Assembly: GCA_029884515.1 (NCBI GenBank)
Contig: JAOUHR010000068.1
Span: 1 to 8,175 of the forward strand
Reading direction: 5' to 3'
Origin: Gemmatimonadota bacterium
GTDB lineage: Bacteria > Gemmatimonadota > Gemmatimonadetes > Gemmatimonadales > Gemmatimonadaceae
DNA: 8,175 nucleotides
Shown here: positions 1 through 7,927 of the stretch, piece by piece
How positions within the stretch are numbered: the stretch's first letter is position 1
Layout of the letters: every line of letters begins with the position of its first letter
Made by a program: the position numbers and the translations under genes
The notes under the pieces: model-generated
Database searches by the model: none
Told to the model about the DNA's origin: nothing
The model's input: the letters and a program-made list of their open reading frames with translations, nothing else

Positions 1-1281
1 CGACGGAAGATGGACGACGCCTTCATCGACGCGGCACCGATCCCCGCCGCAGCCAAGCGCGACATCCACCGCCTGCAGGGGGAGCGCTTCGACCCCTACC
101 CCGGCCTCTCGCCCGCGCAGAAGAAGGCGCGGCTCGCCCGGATCAGCTACGCGGACTTCCTGCTCAAGCTCTGGAAGGTCGACCCGGCGGTGGTCGCCAT
201 CCTCCAGAACATGCCGCACCCGCTCTTCGGTGCCGGCATCGACGTGGTGCCGGCGCAGGACGCGTTCGGATTCCGCTACCCCGGCTTCCAGGGGATGGGG
301 CTCGATCGCGCGCCCGGCCCAGGGCAGAACTACGACGCAATCGAGAACGAGGAGGCGCTCAAGTACTACTTCCACTTCCCGGACGGCAACGCGAGCATCG
401 CACGACTCCTCGTGCGCAAGCTGATCCCGGAGGCGATTCCCGGCACCTCGGCCGAGGACATCGTCACTGCGCGCGCCGACTACGCGCAGCTCGACCGCGC
501 GGGAGCGCCGGTGCGCATCCGGCTGAGCAGCCCGGTGATGCGCGTCCGGCATCGCGGTGCACCGGAGACCGCCACGGCGGTCGAAGTCACCTGGATGCAA
601 GACGGCGCGCTCCGGACGGCGACAGCGGGCGCCGCGGTGCTCGCGTGCTGGCACCAGTCGATCCCCTTCATCTGCCCTGAGTTGCCCGCGGTCCAGCGAG
701 CGGCGATGACGGCGGAGACCAAGGTCCCGCTCGCGTACACGAACGTCCTCATCCGAGACTGGACGGCGTTCCAGAGGCTCGGGGTCCGCAGCATCAGCAC
801 GCCGGGACTCTGGCATGATGCCATCGCGCTCGACTTCCCCGTGAGCATCGGGAGTTACCAGCACCCGAAGTCGCCCACCGAACCGATCGTGCTGCACCTC
901 TCCAGGTCGCTCTGCAAGCCGGGACTCCCGATCCGCGAGCAGCATCTCGCCGGTCGCATGGAGCTGTTCACCACGCCGTTCGAGGTGATCGAGCGCGCCA
1001 TCCGCAGCGACCTCGCGCGCGTGCTCGGCCCCGGCGGATTCGACCCTCCGCGCGACATCCTCGGCATCACCGTGAACCGCTGGCCGCACGGCTATGCCTA
1101 CCAGTACAACTCGCTGGCGGACGACTTCTGGCTGAACGGCGGGGAGCAGCCCTGCGCGGTCGCCCGGCGCCCGTTCGGCCGGCTTGCCGTGGCGAACGCG
1201 GATGCGGGGGCCTACTCGTACACCGATGCCGCGATCGACCATGCGCATCGCGCCGTGGGTGAGATCCTGAGGCTCGGCTAG
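1..1281 (+). CDS. Spermidine dehydrogenase-like FAD-dependent oxidoreductase, C-terminal part (5' end outside window)
   Basis: The frame is open from base 1 and reads R-R-K before the first ATG at 10, so that ATG is probably internal. Full-length relatives (the SpdH-like group, often labelled NAD(P)-binding protein) are about 600 or more residues. About 200 residues with the N-terminal FAD-binding GxGxxG Rossmann motif should therefore lie upstream; no such motif is visible here. Family-like segments are HFPDGNASIARLLVRKLIP near 373-429, KVPLAYTNVLIRDW near 721-764, ITVNRWPHGYAYQYNSL near 1066-1116, and a C-terminal stretch VANADAGAYSYTDAAIDHAH near 1189-1248. That last stretch is of the kind that closes over the flavin in amine-oxidase folds. 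In the family, SpdH cleaves spermidine oxidatively into diaminopropane and 4-aminobutanal; here the substrate is inferred only. The stop TAG is directly followed by the GTG of a permease in the same frame, suggesting linked uptake and oxidation. Assignment to the family is fairly firm; the substrate is not. Confidence 0.8.
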   Translation, partial: RRKMDDAFIDAAPIPAAAKRDIHRLQGERFDPYPGLSPAQKKARLARISYADFLLKLWKVDPAVVAILQNMPHPLFGAGIDVVPAQDAFGFRYPGFQGMGLDRAPGPGQNYDAIENEEALKYYFHFPDGNASIARLLVRKLIPEAIPGTSAEDIVTARADYAQLDRAGAPVRIRLSSPVMRVRHRGAPETATAVEVTWMQDGALRTATAGAAVLACWHQSIPFICPELPAVQRAAMTAETKVPLAYTNVLIRDWTAFQRLGVRSISTPGLWHDAIALDFPVSIGSYQHPKSPTEPIVLHLSRSLCKPGLPIREQHLAGRMELFTTPFEVIERAIRSDLARVLGPGGFDPPRDILGITVNRWPHGYAYQYNSLADDFWLNGGEQPCAVARRPFGRLAVANADAGAYSYTDAAIDHAHRAVGEILRLG

Positions 1282-2652
1282 GTGGACCACGTCGCCGTTC
1301 CGAAGACGCTCGGGCGCGCAGACCTGATCCTGCTCAAGATCGTGGCGATCGTGAACATCAACAACATCCCGCCCACCGCAGTGTTCGGGCGGATCGCGAT
1401 GCTGCTCTGGGCGCTCGCCTTCGCCTGCTTCTTCCTGCCCGAGGCGGTGGCGGTGCTCGTCTTCGCGAAGCGTTACCCAGGCGAGGGTGGCATCTACCTC
1501 TGGATCCGCAGGGAGTTCGGCGACGCGCACGGCTTCCTCGCCGGGTGGTGCTACTGGACCAACAACCTCTTCTACATCCCCGTGGTACTTGTCTACATGG
1601 CGGGGATCGTGGCATTCGCGGGGGGCGAGGGGAACGCGGACCTCGTGGACAACCGGCTGTTCGTCGGCGGGCTCGCGCTCGGTTGGCTCGTGCTGATGGC
1701 GGTGCTCAACATCCGCGGCCTGCGCGTGGGCAAGTGGATCCAGAACATCGGCGGCGTCGGCACCGCGCTGAGCGTGGTGCTCGTGCTCATCGCCGCCGGA
1801 ATCGCGATGGTCAAGGGCGTGGCGCAGGATGCGCCGATGGTCGCGGACCTGGGGTCCACCACCGGGCTGGCCGCCAGCTTCAGCGTGATGTGCATGGCCT
1901 TCATCGGGATCGAGCTCGCCTCCACCATGGGGGACGAGATCCGTGATCCGGCACGCGACCTCAAGCCCGCGATCTTCGCCGCAGGCGTGATCTCACTCGG
2001 CTCCTACGCGCTGGTGACCGGCGCGATGCTCCTCCTCGTTCCGATCGGCGACATGGGCATCATCCAGGGAATCATGCAGGCCGTGAGCTCGGGCGCGAAG
2101 ACGGCCGGCGTCGCCTGGCTCGTGGGCCCCGTCGCCGTGCTCATGGCGCTCTCGATCGGCGGCTCGGCCTCGGCCTGGTTCGCGGGCTCGACGCGCGTGC
2201 CCTTCGTGGCCGGCATCGACTCCGCGCTCCCCGCGGCGCTGGGCCGGATCCATCCGCGATATCAGTCCCCGCACGTCGCGCTCATCGTCTGCGCGGTGGT
2301 CGCCGGGACCTTCACCGTCCTCTCGCTCCTGGGGTCGAGCGTTGGCGAGGCCTACCAGGTGCTGCTCAAGGCGGCGATCGTGATCCAGCTTGTGCCGTTC
2401 GTCTACCTCTTCCTCGGGCTGATGAAGACGGCCGGCGTGCGCCTCGCGTCGCGCGCGGCCGGCCTGCTCGGCCTCGTCACGACCTCATCGGCGATCGTGT
2501 TCGCCTTCCTCCCAACGCCGGAGGTGGGGAGCGTGGCGGTGTTCGAACTCAAGATGGCGCTGGGCGTGCTTGGGCCCGTCGGCATCGGTTGGTATCTCTT
2601 CCGACGGGCCGTTCAGCGACGCGCGGACTCCGGCAGCGCGAAGGCGACGTAG
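1282..2652 (+). CDS. APC-superfamily amino acid/polyamine permease
   Basis: This is a 456-residue inner-membrane transporter with about 12 hydrophobic segments, roughly at residues 14-36, 40-63, 85-115, 125-144, 153-178, 197-218, 231-254, 275-305, 331-352, 357-380, 390-411 and 419-441. Family marks are the loop [20 protein letters not shown] (66-85) leading into [12 protein letters not shown], the TM6 stretch with [17 protein letters not shown] (207-223), and the post-TM8 loop with STRVPF (303-308). The length is usual for APC permeases. The GTG start abuts the TAG of the upstream gene with zero spacing; GAGG at 1269-1272 lies 9 bases before it. The next in-frame GTG (1342) falls inside TM1, so 1282 is the best start. 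The usual glycine-rich kink of TM1 is replaced by VNINNIPP (24-31). The neighbouring amine oxidoreductase suggests an amine or polyamine substrate, but this is inference; an amino acid is equally possible. The 3' end overlaps the convergent PQQ dehydrogenase gene by 40 bases. Confidence 0.88.
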   Translation: MDHVAVPKTLGRADLILLKIVAIVNINNIPPTAVFGRIAMLLWALAFACFFLPEAVAVLVFAKRYPGEGGIYLWIRREFGDAHGFLAGWCYWTNNLFYIPVVLVYMAGIVAFAGGEGNADLVDNRLFVGGLALGWLVLMAVLNIRGLRVGKWIQNIGGVGTALSVVLVLIAAGIAMVKGVAQDAPMVADLGSTTGLAASFSVMCMAFIGIELASTMGDEIRDPARDLKPAIFAAGVISLGSYALVTGAMLLLVPIGDMGIIQGIMQAVSSGAKTAGVAWLVGPVAVLMALSIGGSASAWFAGSTRVPFVAGIDSALPAALGRIHPRYQSPHVALIVCAVVAGTFTVLSLLGSSVGEAYQVLLKAAIVIQLVPFVYLFLGLMKTAGVRLASRAAGLLGLVTTSSAIVFAFLPTPEVGSVAVFELKMALGVLGPVGIGWYLFRRAVQRRADSGSAKAT

Positions 2653-4706
2653 GTCCCGCCGCTCTTCGCCCCGTTCTTCCCGCCCCCGCACGCGATCACG
2701 AGGTATTGCACGCCGCCCACCATGTAGGTGGACGGTGTCGCATTGCCGGCCGCGGGGAGCTTGGCCTCCCAGAGGAGCTCACCCGTCGCCTTGTCGAAGG
2801 CACGGATCTTGTCGTCGTACGTCGTCGCCGCGATGATGAGCAGGCCGTTCTCGGTGACGATCGCGCCGCCATAGTTGTCGGTGCCCGTGTTCGTGATGCC
2901 TTGCTCCGCGAGCTTCGGATACTCGCCGAAGGGGATGGACCAGCGTATGGTGCCCGCGTTGAGGTCGATCGCGTTGAGCGTGCCCCAGGGCGGCTTGATG
3001 CCCGGGTAGCCCTCGTGGTCGAGGAAGATGTCGAAATACGCCGTGCGATACGGGAGCGCGTACGGGCTCGTCCCGACCGCGCGCACCGATGAGTCGCGGC
3101 CCGTGAGCAGGTAGTTCACGAGATCGTTCACGGCACCGCCGTCCATCGCGCCGCCGAACGCGGGCATGCGTCCGGTGCCTTCCCGGATCACCTGTACGAC
3201 CTCCGCCCGTGATCGGCGCGCGGCGACGCCGAGCAGCGACGGACCAAGGGCGTTCCCTTCCCGACGCGCGCCGTGGCAACTCGCGCAGGTCGCCTCGTAG
3301 AGCGACTTGTCACTCCGCGGCACGAGCTTGAGCAGCCAGGCCATCTCGTTCGAGTTCACGTAGAGCACCCCGGTCTTCGGGTCGAAGGCGGGGCCGCCCC
3401 ACTCGCCGCCGCCGTCAACGCCCGGGAAGATGATCGTGCCCTTGAGGTTCGGCGGCGAGAACGGATCGGGCGTCTCGTACTCTCGGAACGTCTTGAGCGC
3501 GGCCGCGTGAGCCTCAGGGGTGCGGTCCGTGAGCCCGGATTCGGTGAGCTGCTGCCGTGCGAACGGCGGCGGCAGCACCGGGAACGGCTGCCGGGTGGAG
3601 GGCTGCTCGCCATCGAGCCCGCCGCCGGGCGTCGCACGATCCTCGATGGGGAAGAGCGGCGTCCCCTTCGTGCGCTCGAAGAGATAGACGTGTCCCGTCT
3701 TGGTGATCTGTGCGACCGCGTCCACCGGCTTGCCGTCACGGGCGACCGTGACGAGCGCCGGCGCCGCGGGGAAGTCACGGTCCCAGAGGTCGTGATGCAA
3801 GCCCTGGAAGTGCCAGATGCGCGCGCCCGTGCGCGCGTCGAGCGCGAGCACCGTGTTCGCGAAGAGATTGTCGCCCAGGCGATTGGCGCCGTAGAAGTCG
3901 TAGGACGCGGAGCCCGTGGCCGCGAAGACCATCGCGCGCTTCGTGTCCACGGTCACGCCGCTCCACGCGTTCGCGCCGCCAGCGATCTGCCACGCATCCG
4001 CGGGCCAGGTGTCGTACCCGAACTCGCCAGGGTGCGGGATGGTGTGGAAGCTCCAGCGCAGGGCACCCGTCCTGACGTCGTACGCGCGGATGTCCCCCGG
4101 CGCGCTGGGCAGTGCCTCTGGCACCGAGCTGCCGATGATGAACAGGTCCTCGAACACGACGCCCGGCGTGCTCGCACTCACGGAGAGTCCCTCGACCGGG
4201 CGGCCGAGCCCCGCGCGGAGGTCCACCCAGCCGCTGTCGCCGAAGGTGGGGATCGGCACGCCCGAGGCGCGATCGAGCGCGTAGAGGCGGTTCCGGTAGT
4301 TGAAGATCACTCGGTCGCCGGTGACCACCACGCCGCGGTGCCGGATGCGGGAGGTGGGTGGACGACCCGCGTTCGGGTCGAAGCGCCAGAGCTCCTTGCC
4401 CGTGGCCGCGTCGAGCGCGAACACCTGCAGCTTGGGAGTCGTCGCGTACAGCACGCCGGCGACGATCACCGGATTCGCCTGCATCTCCGAGCCGTCGAAC
4501 TCGTCCCTCGTCTCGTACGTCCAGGCCACGGCGAGCTGTTTCACGTTGGCCGGCGAGATCTGGCTCAACGTGGTGTAGTGCGTGTGGTCCTCGCTCCCGC
4601 CGTACACCGGCCAGTCGGGTGAAGGTGCGCCCCCTCCGCAACCGGAACCCGAGAGCGCCAGCAGCCCGACCGCTGCTGAGACGAAGGCCCACCGGTCAGC
4701 GCACAT
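2613..4706 (-). CDS. PQQ-dependent dehydrogenase with inserted cytochrome c domain (quinoprotein glucose dehydrogenase-like)
   Basis: This 697-residue periplasmic quinoprotein would oxidise an alcohol or sugar with PQQ and pass electrons through its own heme c. Residues 1-23 form a signal peptide ending in SGSGC followed by three glycines. It looks like a lipoprotein anchor, though position -3 is Gly rather than Leu. The propeller begins at [14 protein letters not shown] (31-44). Blade motifs of the form A-[FLIY]-D-x-x-[TA]-G...W recur near 97-107, 208-218, 288-298, 579-589 and 636-646. [13 protein letters not shown] (304-316) and TKTGHVY (335-341) match the membrane glucose dehydrogenase region that supplies the catalytic Asp and the PQQ-contacting Lys (here D306 or D309, and K336). 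A heme c site C474-A-S-C477-H478 with axial candidate M514 in RMPAFGG sits between blades; the propeller resumes near 550 and ends with [14 protein letters not shown] (608-621). The ATG at 4706 is preferred over the longer frame from GTG 4784. GAAGG sits six bases upstream, the signal peptide begins there, and it overlaps the preceding gene by only 11 bases. The substrate is unknown. Confidence 0.92.
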   Translation of the reverse strand: MCADRWAFVSAAVGLLALSGSGCGGGAPSPDWPVYGGSEDHTHYTTLSQISPANVKQLAVAWTYETRDEFDGSEMQANPVIVAGVLYATTPKLQVFALDAATGKELWRFDPNAGRPPTSRIRHRGVVVTGDRVIFNYRNRLYALDRASGVPIPTFGDSGWVDLRAGLGRPVEGLSVSASTPGVVFEDLFIIGSSVPEALPSAPGDIRAYDVRTGALRWSFHTIPHPGEFGYDTWPADAWQIAGGANAWSGVTVDTKRAMVFAATGSASYDFYGANRLGDNLFANTVLALDARTGARIWHFQGLHHDLWDRDFPAAPALVTVARDGKPVDAVAQITKTGHVYLFERTKGTPLFPIEDRATPGGGLDGEQPSTRQPFPVLPPPFARQQLTESGLTDRTPEAHAAALKTFREYETPDPFSPPNLKGTIIFPGVDGGGEWGGPAFDPKTGVLYVNSNEMAWLLKLVPRSDKSLYEATCASCHGARREGNALGPSLLGVAARRSRAEVVQVIREGTGRMPAFGGAMDGGAVNDLVNYLLTGRDSSVRAVGTSPYALPYRTAYFDIFLDHEGYPGIKPPWGTLNAIDLNAGTIRWSIPFGEYPKLAEQGITNTGTDNYGGAIVTENGLLIIAATTYDDKIRAFDKATGELLWEAKLPAAGNATPSTYMVGGVQYLVIACGGGKNGAKSGGTYVAFALPESARR

Positions 4707-6063
4707 ACACCGCCTTCGCGTTCTGGAACTCGAGCAGGCCATGCCGCGATAGCTCGCGGCCGTAGCCACTCTCCTTGATGCCACCGAACGGCAGGCGCGG
4801 GTCGGAGCGGACGAAGGCGTTCACGAAGCAGGCGCCGGCCTGGAGTTCGTCGGCGGCGATGCGCTCGGCGCGCGCGACGTCGCTCGAGAAGATCGCGGCG
4901 CCGAGCCCGTAGGCGGTGTCGTTCGCGACCTTGATCGCGGCCGCACGGTTCTTCACCGGAATGATCGTGGCCACTGGACCGAACAACTCCTCGCTGTACG
5001 CAGGCATCCCCTTCCGCACGTCGGTGAGCACCGTGGGTGGATAGAAGAAGCCCGGGCCGCTGGGCACCTTGCCGCCGAGCAGCAGCCGCGCGCCGGCGGC
5101 CACGCTGCGCTGCACCTGGTCGTGCAAGGCGTCGCGGAGGTCCGCGCGCGCCTGCGGGCCGAGGTCGGTCTCCTCGCGCATCGGGTCGCCCGAGCGCGTA
5201 GCGCGCATCCGCTCCACGAGTCGTCGCTCGAACTCCTCACGCACGCCGGGCACGACGAGGAACCGCTTGGCCGCGATGCAGCTTTGGCCGGAGTTCAGGA
5301 GCCGGCTCGTCGCGCAGGCCTCCACCGCCTGGCCGAGGTCGGCGTCCTCGAGGATGATGTACGGGTCGCTGCCGCCGAGCTCGAGCACGCACTTCTTGAG
5401 CCGGGCGCCGGCCTCCTTCGCAACGGCCTTCCCGGCCGCCGTGCTCCCAGTGAGCGTCACCGCGGCGACGTGCCTGTGACGGATCACCACCTTCGCCTGC
5501 GGCACCGAGATGAGCAGCGTGCGGAAGAGTCCCTCGGGGAAGCCCGCATCGCGGAACACGCCCTCGATCGCCAGCGCGCAGCCGGGCACGTTCGGCGCGT
5601 GCTTGAGGAGACCGCCGTTCCCTCCCATCAGGGCCGGCGCGGCGAATCGGAACACCTGCCAGAACGGGTAGTTCCACGGCATCACCGCGAAGATGAGCCC
5701 GAGCGGACGGTACGCGACGTAGCTCTTGCTCGCGTCCGTGTCGGCGGGCTCGTCGGCGAGGAAGGGCTCCGCGTGCTCGGCGTAGTACTCGCAGACCCAG
5801 GCGCACTTCTCCACTTCGCTCCGGCCCTGCTTCACGGGCTTCCCCATCTCGCGCGCCATGAGCGTCGCGAATCTCGGTGCGCCGTCCCGGAGGATCCGTG
5901 CGGCGACCCGCATCTTGGCCGCGCGCTCGGGCATCGGCACGCGCTGCCAGGCGACGAACGCCTGGTGCGAGTCCGCGATGGCCTTCCGCAGCTCGGGCGC
6001 AGTGAGTTCCTCGTGGGTGGAGAGCACCTCGCCGGTGGCGGGGTTGATGGCGGCATGACTCAC
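4696..6063 (-). CDS. sad: NAD(P)-dependent succinate-semialdehyde dehydrogenase, Sad/YneI type
   Basis: This 455-residue cytoplasmic aldehyde dehydrogenase oxidises an aldehyde, probably succinate semialdehyde, to the acid with NAD(P)+. The catalytic set is complete: N131 in [10 protein letters not shown], general base E228 in [11 protein letters not shown], and nucleophile C262 in [10 protein letters not shown]. The order of signatures closely follows E. coli Sad (YneI, 462 residues): INPATGE at the start, then [32 protein letters not shown]-like, EELFGPVA and [17 protein letters not shown]. The GTG start at 6063 is supported by a perfect AGGAGG eight bases upstream. The stop of the preceding DUF3465 gene overlaps that site, so translation is probably coupled. 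The 3' end overlaps the PQQ dehydrogenase start by 11 bases. Family knowledge places such enzymes in GABA, putrescine and other semialdehyde breakdown, which would suit the amine-oxidase/permease pair on the other strand. The true aldehyde could also come from an alcohol. Aldehyde dehydrogenase identity is near certain, the Sad subtype likely. Confidence 0.93.
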   Translation of the reverse strand: MSHAAINPATGEVLSTHEELTAPELRKAIADSHQAFVAWQRVPMPERAAKMRVAARILRDGAPRFATLMAREMGKPVKQGRSEVEKCAWVCEYYAEHAEPFLADEPADTDASKSYVAYRPLGLIFAVMPWNYPFWQVFRFAAPALMGGNGGLLKHAPNVPGCALAIEGVFRDAGFPEGLFRTLLISVPQAKVVIRHRHVAAVTLTGSTAAGKAVAKEAGARLKKCVLELGGSDPYIILEDADLGQAVEACATSRLLNSGQSCIAAKRFLVVPGVREEFERRLVERMRATRSGDPMREETDLGPQARADLRDALHDQVQRSVAAGARLLLGGKVPSGPGFFYPPTVLTDVRKGMPAYSEELFGPVATIIPVKNRAAAIKVANDTAYGLGAAIFSSDVARAERIAADELQAGACFVNAFVRSDPRLPFGGIKESGYGRELSRHGLLEFQNAKAVYVR

Positions 6064-6071
6064 AGCAGCTG

Positions 6072-6077
6072 CCTCCT
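6072..6077 (-). promoter_or_regulatory. Perfect Shine-Dalgarno AGGAGG deciding the GTG start of the SSADH gene
   Basis: On the - strand the sequence reads TAGGAGG, then eight bases, then the GTG at 6063. It is by far the strongest ribosome binding site among the internal junctions of this gene run. The TAG of the DUF3465 gene (6078-6076) shares its last two bases with the site. A ribosome finishing the upstream gene would therefore stop on top of it, an arrangement that favours re-initiation. Confidence 0.85.
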
Positions 6078-6573
6078 ATTGGTATCGGCGGCCGGCGTGC
6101 GCGATCCACCCCGGCACGTGACGGCCCGCGGGGTCGTGGTGCGTCCAGTGGATCAGGCCGCCGCGGTCGTTCCAAACGTAGTCGCCGAGCAGCGCGACCG
6201 AGTCGCCCACCGCCAACGGCACACGCGGTGCGAGGTCCAGGTTGTGCACGATCAGCACGGTCAGATCCCGCCCGACCGAGATGATGAAGCGCTGGTGTCG
6301 CGAGCCCTCGTTGTCGTCGGCGAGGATGCGGATCACCCGGCCCCCGGCGGAGACAGAACGGTCGGTGGCCTTCGCGCGGACGGCGGCGAGCAGCGAGGCG
6401 TTGTCCGCGCGCGTCGTGCCTTGTGCCGCGGGAGCGGTCGTCGTACCCGTCGCGCGCGCAGCGGGCGTCGCCGCGGGCGCCGCGAACCGTTCCCAGAGCG
6501 TCGTGCCCGCGACGAGGACGACGAAGGCGAGCCCGATCGCCCGGGTCGTCCGCTGTGAGAGTCGGCCCGTCAT
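6076..6573 (-). CDS. DUF3465 family protein, membrane-anchored or exported
   Basis: This 165-residue protein of unknown function has a short basic N-terminus (R4, R8, R11) and one hydrophobic segment at about 12-27 (AIGLAFVVLVAGTTLW). A low-complexity Ala/Thr/Pro linker follows (31-55), then a compact globular domain (about 59-165). The domain matches DUF3465 as I know it: SAGGRVIRILADDNEG (75-90), HQRFIISV (93-100), a VHNLDLAPRVPL segment (109-120), VGDSVALLGDYVWND (122-136), IHWTHHDPAGRH (141-152) and GWIAHAGRRYQ at the end. Conserved His and Trp residues (H93, H110, W134, H142, W143, H145, H146, H152, W156) suggest a binding or structural core. The strand pattern recalls a small OB-like barrel, which is my inference. 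The segment should leave the domain outside the cytoplasm. The ATG at 6573 overlaps the amidohydrolase stop as ATGA, so the longer open frame upstream is not the gene. No enzymatic role is known to me. Confidence 0.85.
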   Translation of the reverse strand: MTGRLSQRTTRAIGLAFVVLVAGTTLWERFAAPAATPAARATGTTTAPAAQGTTRADNASLLAAVRAKATDRSVSAGGRVIRILADDNEGSRHQRFIISVGRDLTVLIVHNLDLAPRVPLAVGDSVALLGDYVWNDRGGLIHWTHHDPAGRHVPGWIAHAGRRYQ

Positions 6574-7826
6574 CGCTTCGCCGCCGCGGTCGGCGCCCAC
6601 TTGTAGACCACGCCGCCACGCATCACGAACACCACGCGCCGCACGGCGGTGAGGTCGGCGAGCGGATCGCCGTCGAGCGCGATGATGTCGGCCGCGTAGC
6701 CCGGGGCGAGCCGGCCCAGCTGGTCCCCCATGCCGATCGCCTGCGCCGCCACGGACTGGGCGGAGACGAGCGCGGCCATCGGCGTCTGCCCGCAGTGCTC
6801 GACGCGCCCGAGGAACTCCTCGGCGTTGCGGCCGTGCGCGCCCGCCGTCGCGTCGGTGGAGAACACGACCTTTGCGCCGGGCGTCGAGACCGCGATGCGG
6901 CAGATGTCGAAGTCGAGCGGGAGGTCGCGCAGCATCGTCGCCATCCCCTCCTCGGTGTAGTTCCCCTCCCCGAGATAGCGCTCCTTGTTCGCGATGTAGT
7001 TCTGGACGACGAGCCCCACCTGCGGACTGATCACCGTCCCCAGCCGCGCCGCGGTCGCGATGTCCTCCGCGGAGGCATACGTGGCGTGCTCCACCTGGTC
7101 GCACCCGGCGCGCGCCGCCACGGAGACCTGCGAGCGGTAGGCGTGCACCATCGAGCGCATCCCGGCCGCCCGCGCCTCGTCGCAGAGGATCCGGAGCTGC
7201 GCCTCGCTGAGCGTCGGCCGGGCGCCCACGCGCTGGCTGGTGGAGGCGAAGATCTTGATGAGGTCCGCCCCTTCAGCCTGCCGTGCGCGCACCATCGCCC
7301 GCAGTTCGTCAGGCGTCCCCGTGCTGTCGCCCCGACCGACGATCCAGCCGAGGGAGGTGAGCACGCGCGGGCCCGGGACGCCGCGGTCGCGGATGGCATC
7401 GCGGAGCGGACGCTCCCCCGGGTCGCCCACCGACTGCACGGTGGTGAAGCCGCCCATCAACGTCTCCCAGGCCGCAAGGGCGATGCCCATCGCCGCTTCG
7501 AGCGCTGGTTCCGAGTCAGTCGCGATGCGCCCCGTGCGATCGAAGTGCGAGTCGAGGTGAACGTGGGTGTCGATCCACCCCGGCATGACCGTGTAGCCAC
7601 GCAGGTCTATGCTGGTGCCCGCGGCGGTCGACTCAATCGCCGTGATCCGGCCGCCCTCCACGCGGATCCGTGCACCGCTGATCGTGCCACCAGCGCCATC
7701 GAGCGCCCGGTCGACGAGCAGGGTGACCGGCGTTGGTGCCCGCGGCGGGGGGACCGGTGCCACCTGCGCACGCGAGGCGGTCGCGGCGGCGAAGAGGAGC
7801 GGGAGGAAGGCGGAGACTGGGCGCAT
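6570..7826 (-). CDS. Secreted amidohydrolase, imidazolonepropionase-like / Xaa-Pro dipeptidase-like
   Basis: This 418-residue metal-dependent hydrolase of the amidohydrolase superfamily carries a Sec signal peptide. Hydrophobic residues 5-17 end in S-R-A, with likely cleavage before Q21. The small N-terminal and C-terminal beta parts enclose a TIM barrel. Metal ligands are all visible: H88 and H90 in WIDTHVHLD, K191 in ADLIKIFAS (the carboxylated Lys of binuclear members), H228 in MVHAY, H247 in VEHATY and D325 in FSTDATAG. The end, LAPGYAADIIALDGDPL (373-389), is the usual cofold segment. Relatives include exported prolidases acting on Xaa-Pro dipeptides and uncharacterised enzymes cleaving cyclic amides; the substrate here is not readable. 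The ATG at 7826 starts the signal peptide, yet no good Shine-Dalgarno precedes it (CCCTGCTC just upstream). Initiation may be weak or leaderless. It is the first gene of the run and shares ATGA with the next. Confidence 0.92.
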   Translation of the reverse strand: MRPVSAFLPLLFAAATASRAQVAPVPPPRAPTPVTLLVDRALDGAGGTISGARIRVEGGRITAIESTAAGTSIDLRGYTVMPGWIDTHVHLDSHFDRTGRIATDSEPALEAAMGIALAAWETLMGGFTTVQSVGDPGERPLRDAIRDRGVPGPRVLTSLGWIVGRGDSTGTPDELRAMVRARQAEGADLIKIFASTSQRVGARPTLSEAQLRILCDEARAAGMRSMVHAYRSQVSVAARAGCDQVEHATYASAEDIATAARLGTVISPQVGLVVQNYIANKERYLGEGNYTEEGMATMLRDLPLDFDICRIAVSTPGAKVVFSTDATAGAHGRNAEEFLGRVEHCGQTPMAALVSAQSVAAQAIGMGDQLGRLAPGYAADIIALDGDPLADLTAVRRVVFVMRGGVVYKWAPTAAAKR

Positions 7827-7883
7827 GAGCAGGGACTGGGGAATGGGGACGGCCGAAAGATGCGCGCTGGGGGGACGGGATGT

Positions 7884-7897
7884 AACGGAATGCCGTT
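7884..7897. repeat. Short inverted repeat AACGG-N4-CCGTT
   Basis: Two perfect 5-base arms, AACGG at 7884-7888 and CCGTT at 7893-7897, are separated by AATG. It lies about 60 bases upstream of the amidohydrolase start in the divergent region, where an operator could sit. At this length chance occurrence is quite possible. Confidence 0.3.
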
Positions 7898-7927
7898 GTG
7901 CGGGGTAACTCGGATGGAACGGTCACC

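Noticed and set aside
2653..2700. Possible terminator after the permease
   Set aside because: The sequence is inside the convergent coding region, and I see no stable hairpin followed by a T run on either strand.
3273..4622. 449-codon open frame on the + strand opposite the PQQ dehydrogenase
   Set aside because: It is rich in Arg, Glu, Val and His with no domain, signal or membrane pattern. It is the antisense shadow of a GC-rich gene whose - strand product has clear catalytic motifs.
3775..4692. 305-codon second - strand frame within the PQQ dehydrogenase
   Set aside because: It has Arg/Gly/His-rich composition and no motif. It is a frame shadow.
4707..4784. 26-codon N-terminal extension of the PQQ dehydrogenase from GTG 4784
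   Set aside because: It lies wholly inside the SSADH gene, has no ribosome site, and would put an Arg-rich stretch before the signal peptide. ATG 4706 has GAAGG six bases upstream.
5122..6558. 478-codon open frame on the + strand opposite the SSADH and DUF3465 genes
   Set aside because: It crosses two real gene boundaries, has the same Arg/His/Glu-rich composition, and shows no recognisable fold. It is an artefact of high GC and rare stop codons.
5237..6619. 460-codon - strand frame overlapping amidohydrolase, DUF3465 and SSADH
   Set aside because: It is an arginine-rich out-of-frame reading through three genes with well supported motifs in another frame.
6076..7104. Longer 342-codon version of the DUF3465 gene
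   Set aside because: The first 177 codons overlap the amidohydrolase in another frame and read as Arg/Gly-rich nonsense. The ATG at 6573, in an ATGA overlap and followed by a membrane segment, is the natural start.
7892..7920. Possible promoter on the - strand: TTACCC and TTACAT separated by 17 bases upstream of the amidohydrolase
   Set aside because: Each hexamer matches only about three of six consensus bases, no better than chance searching of such a region would give.
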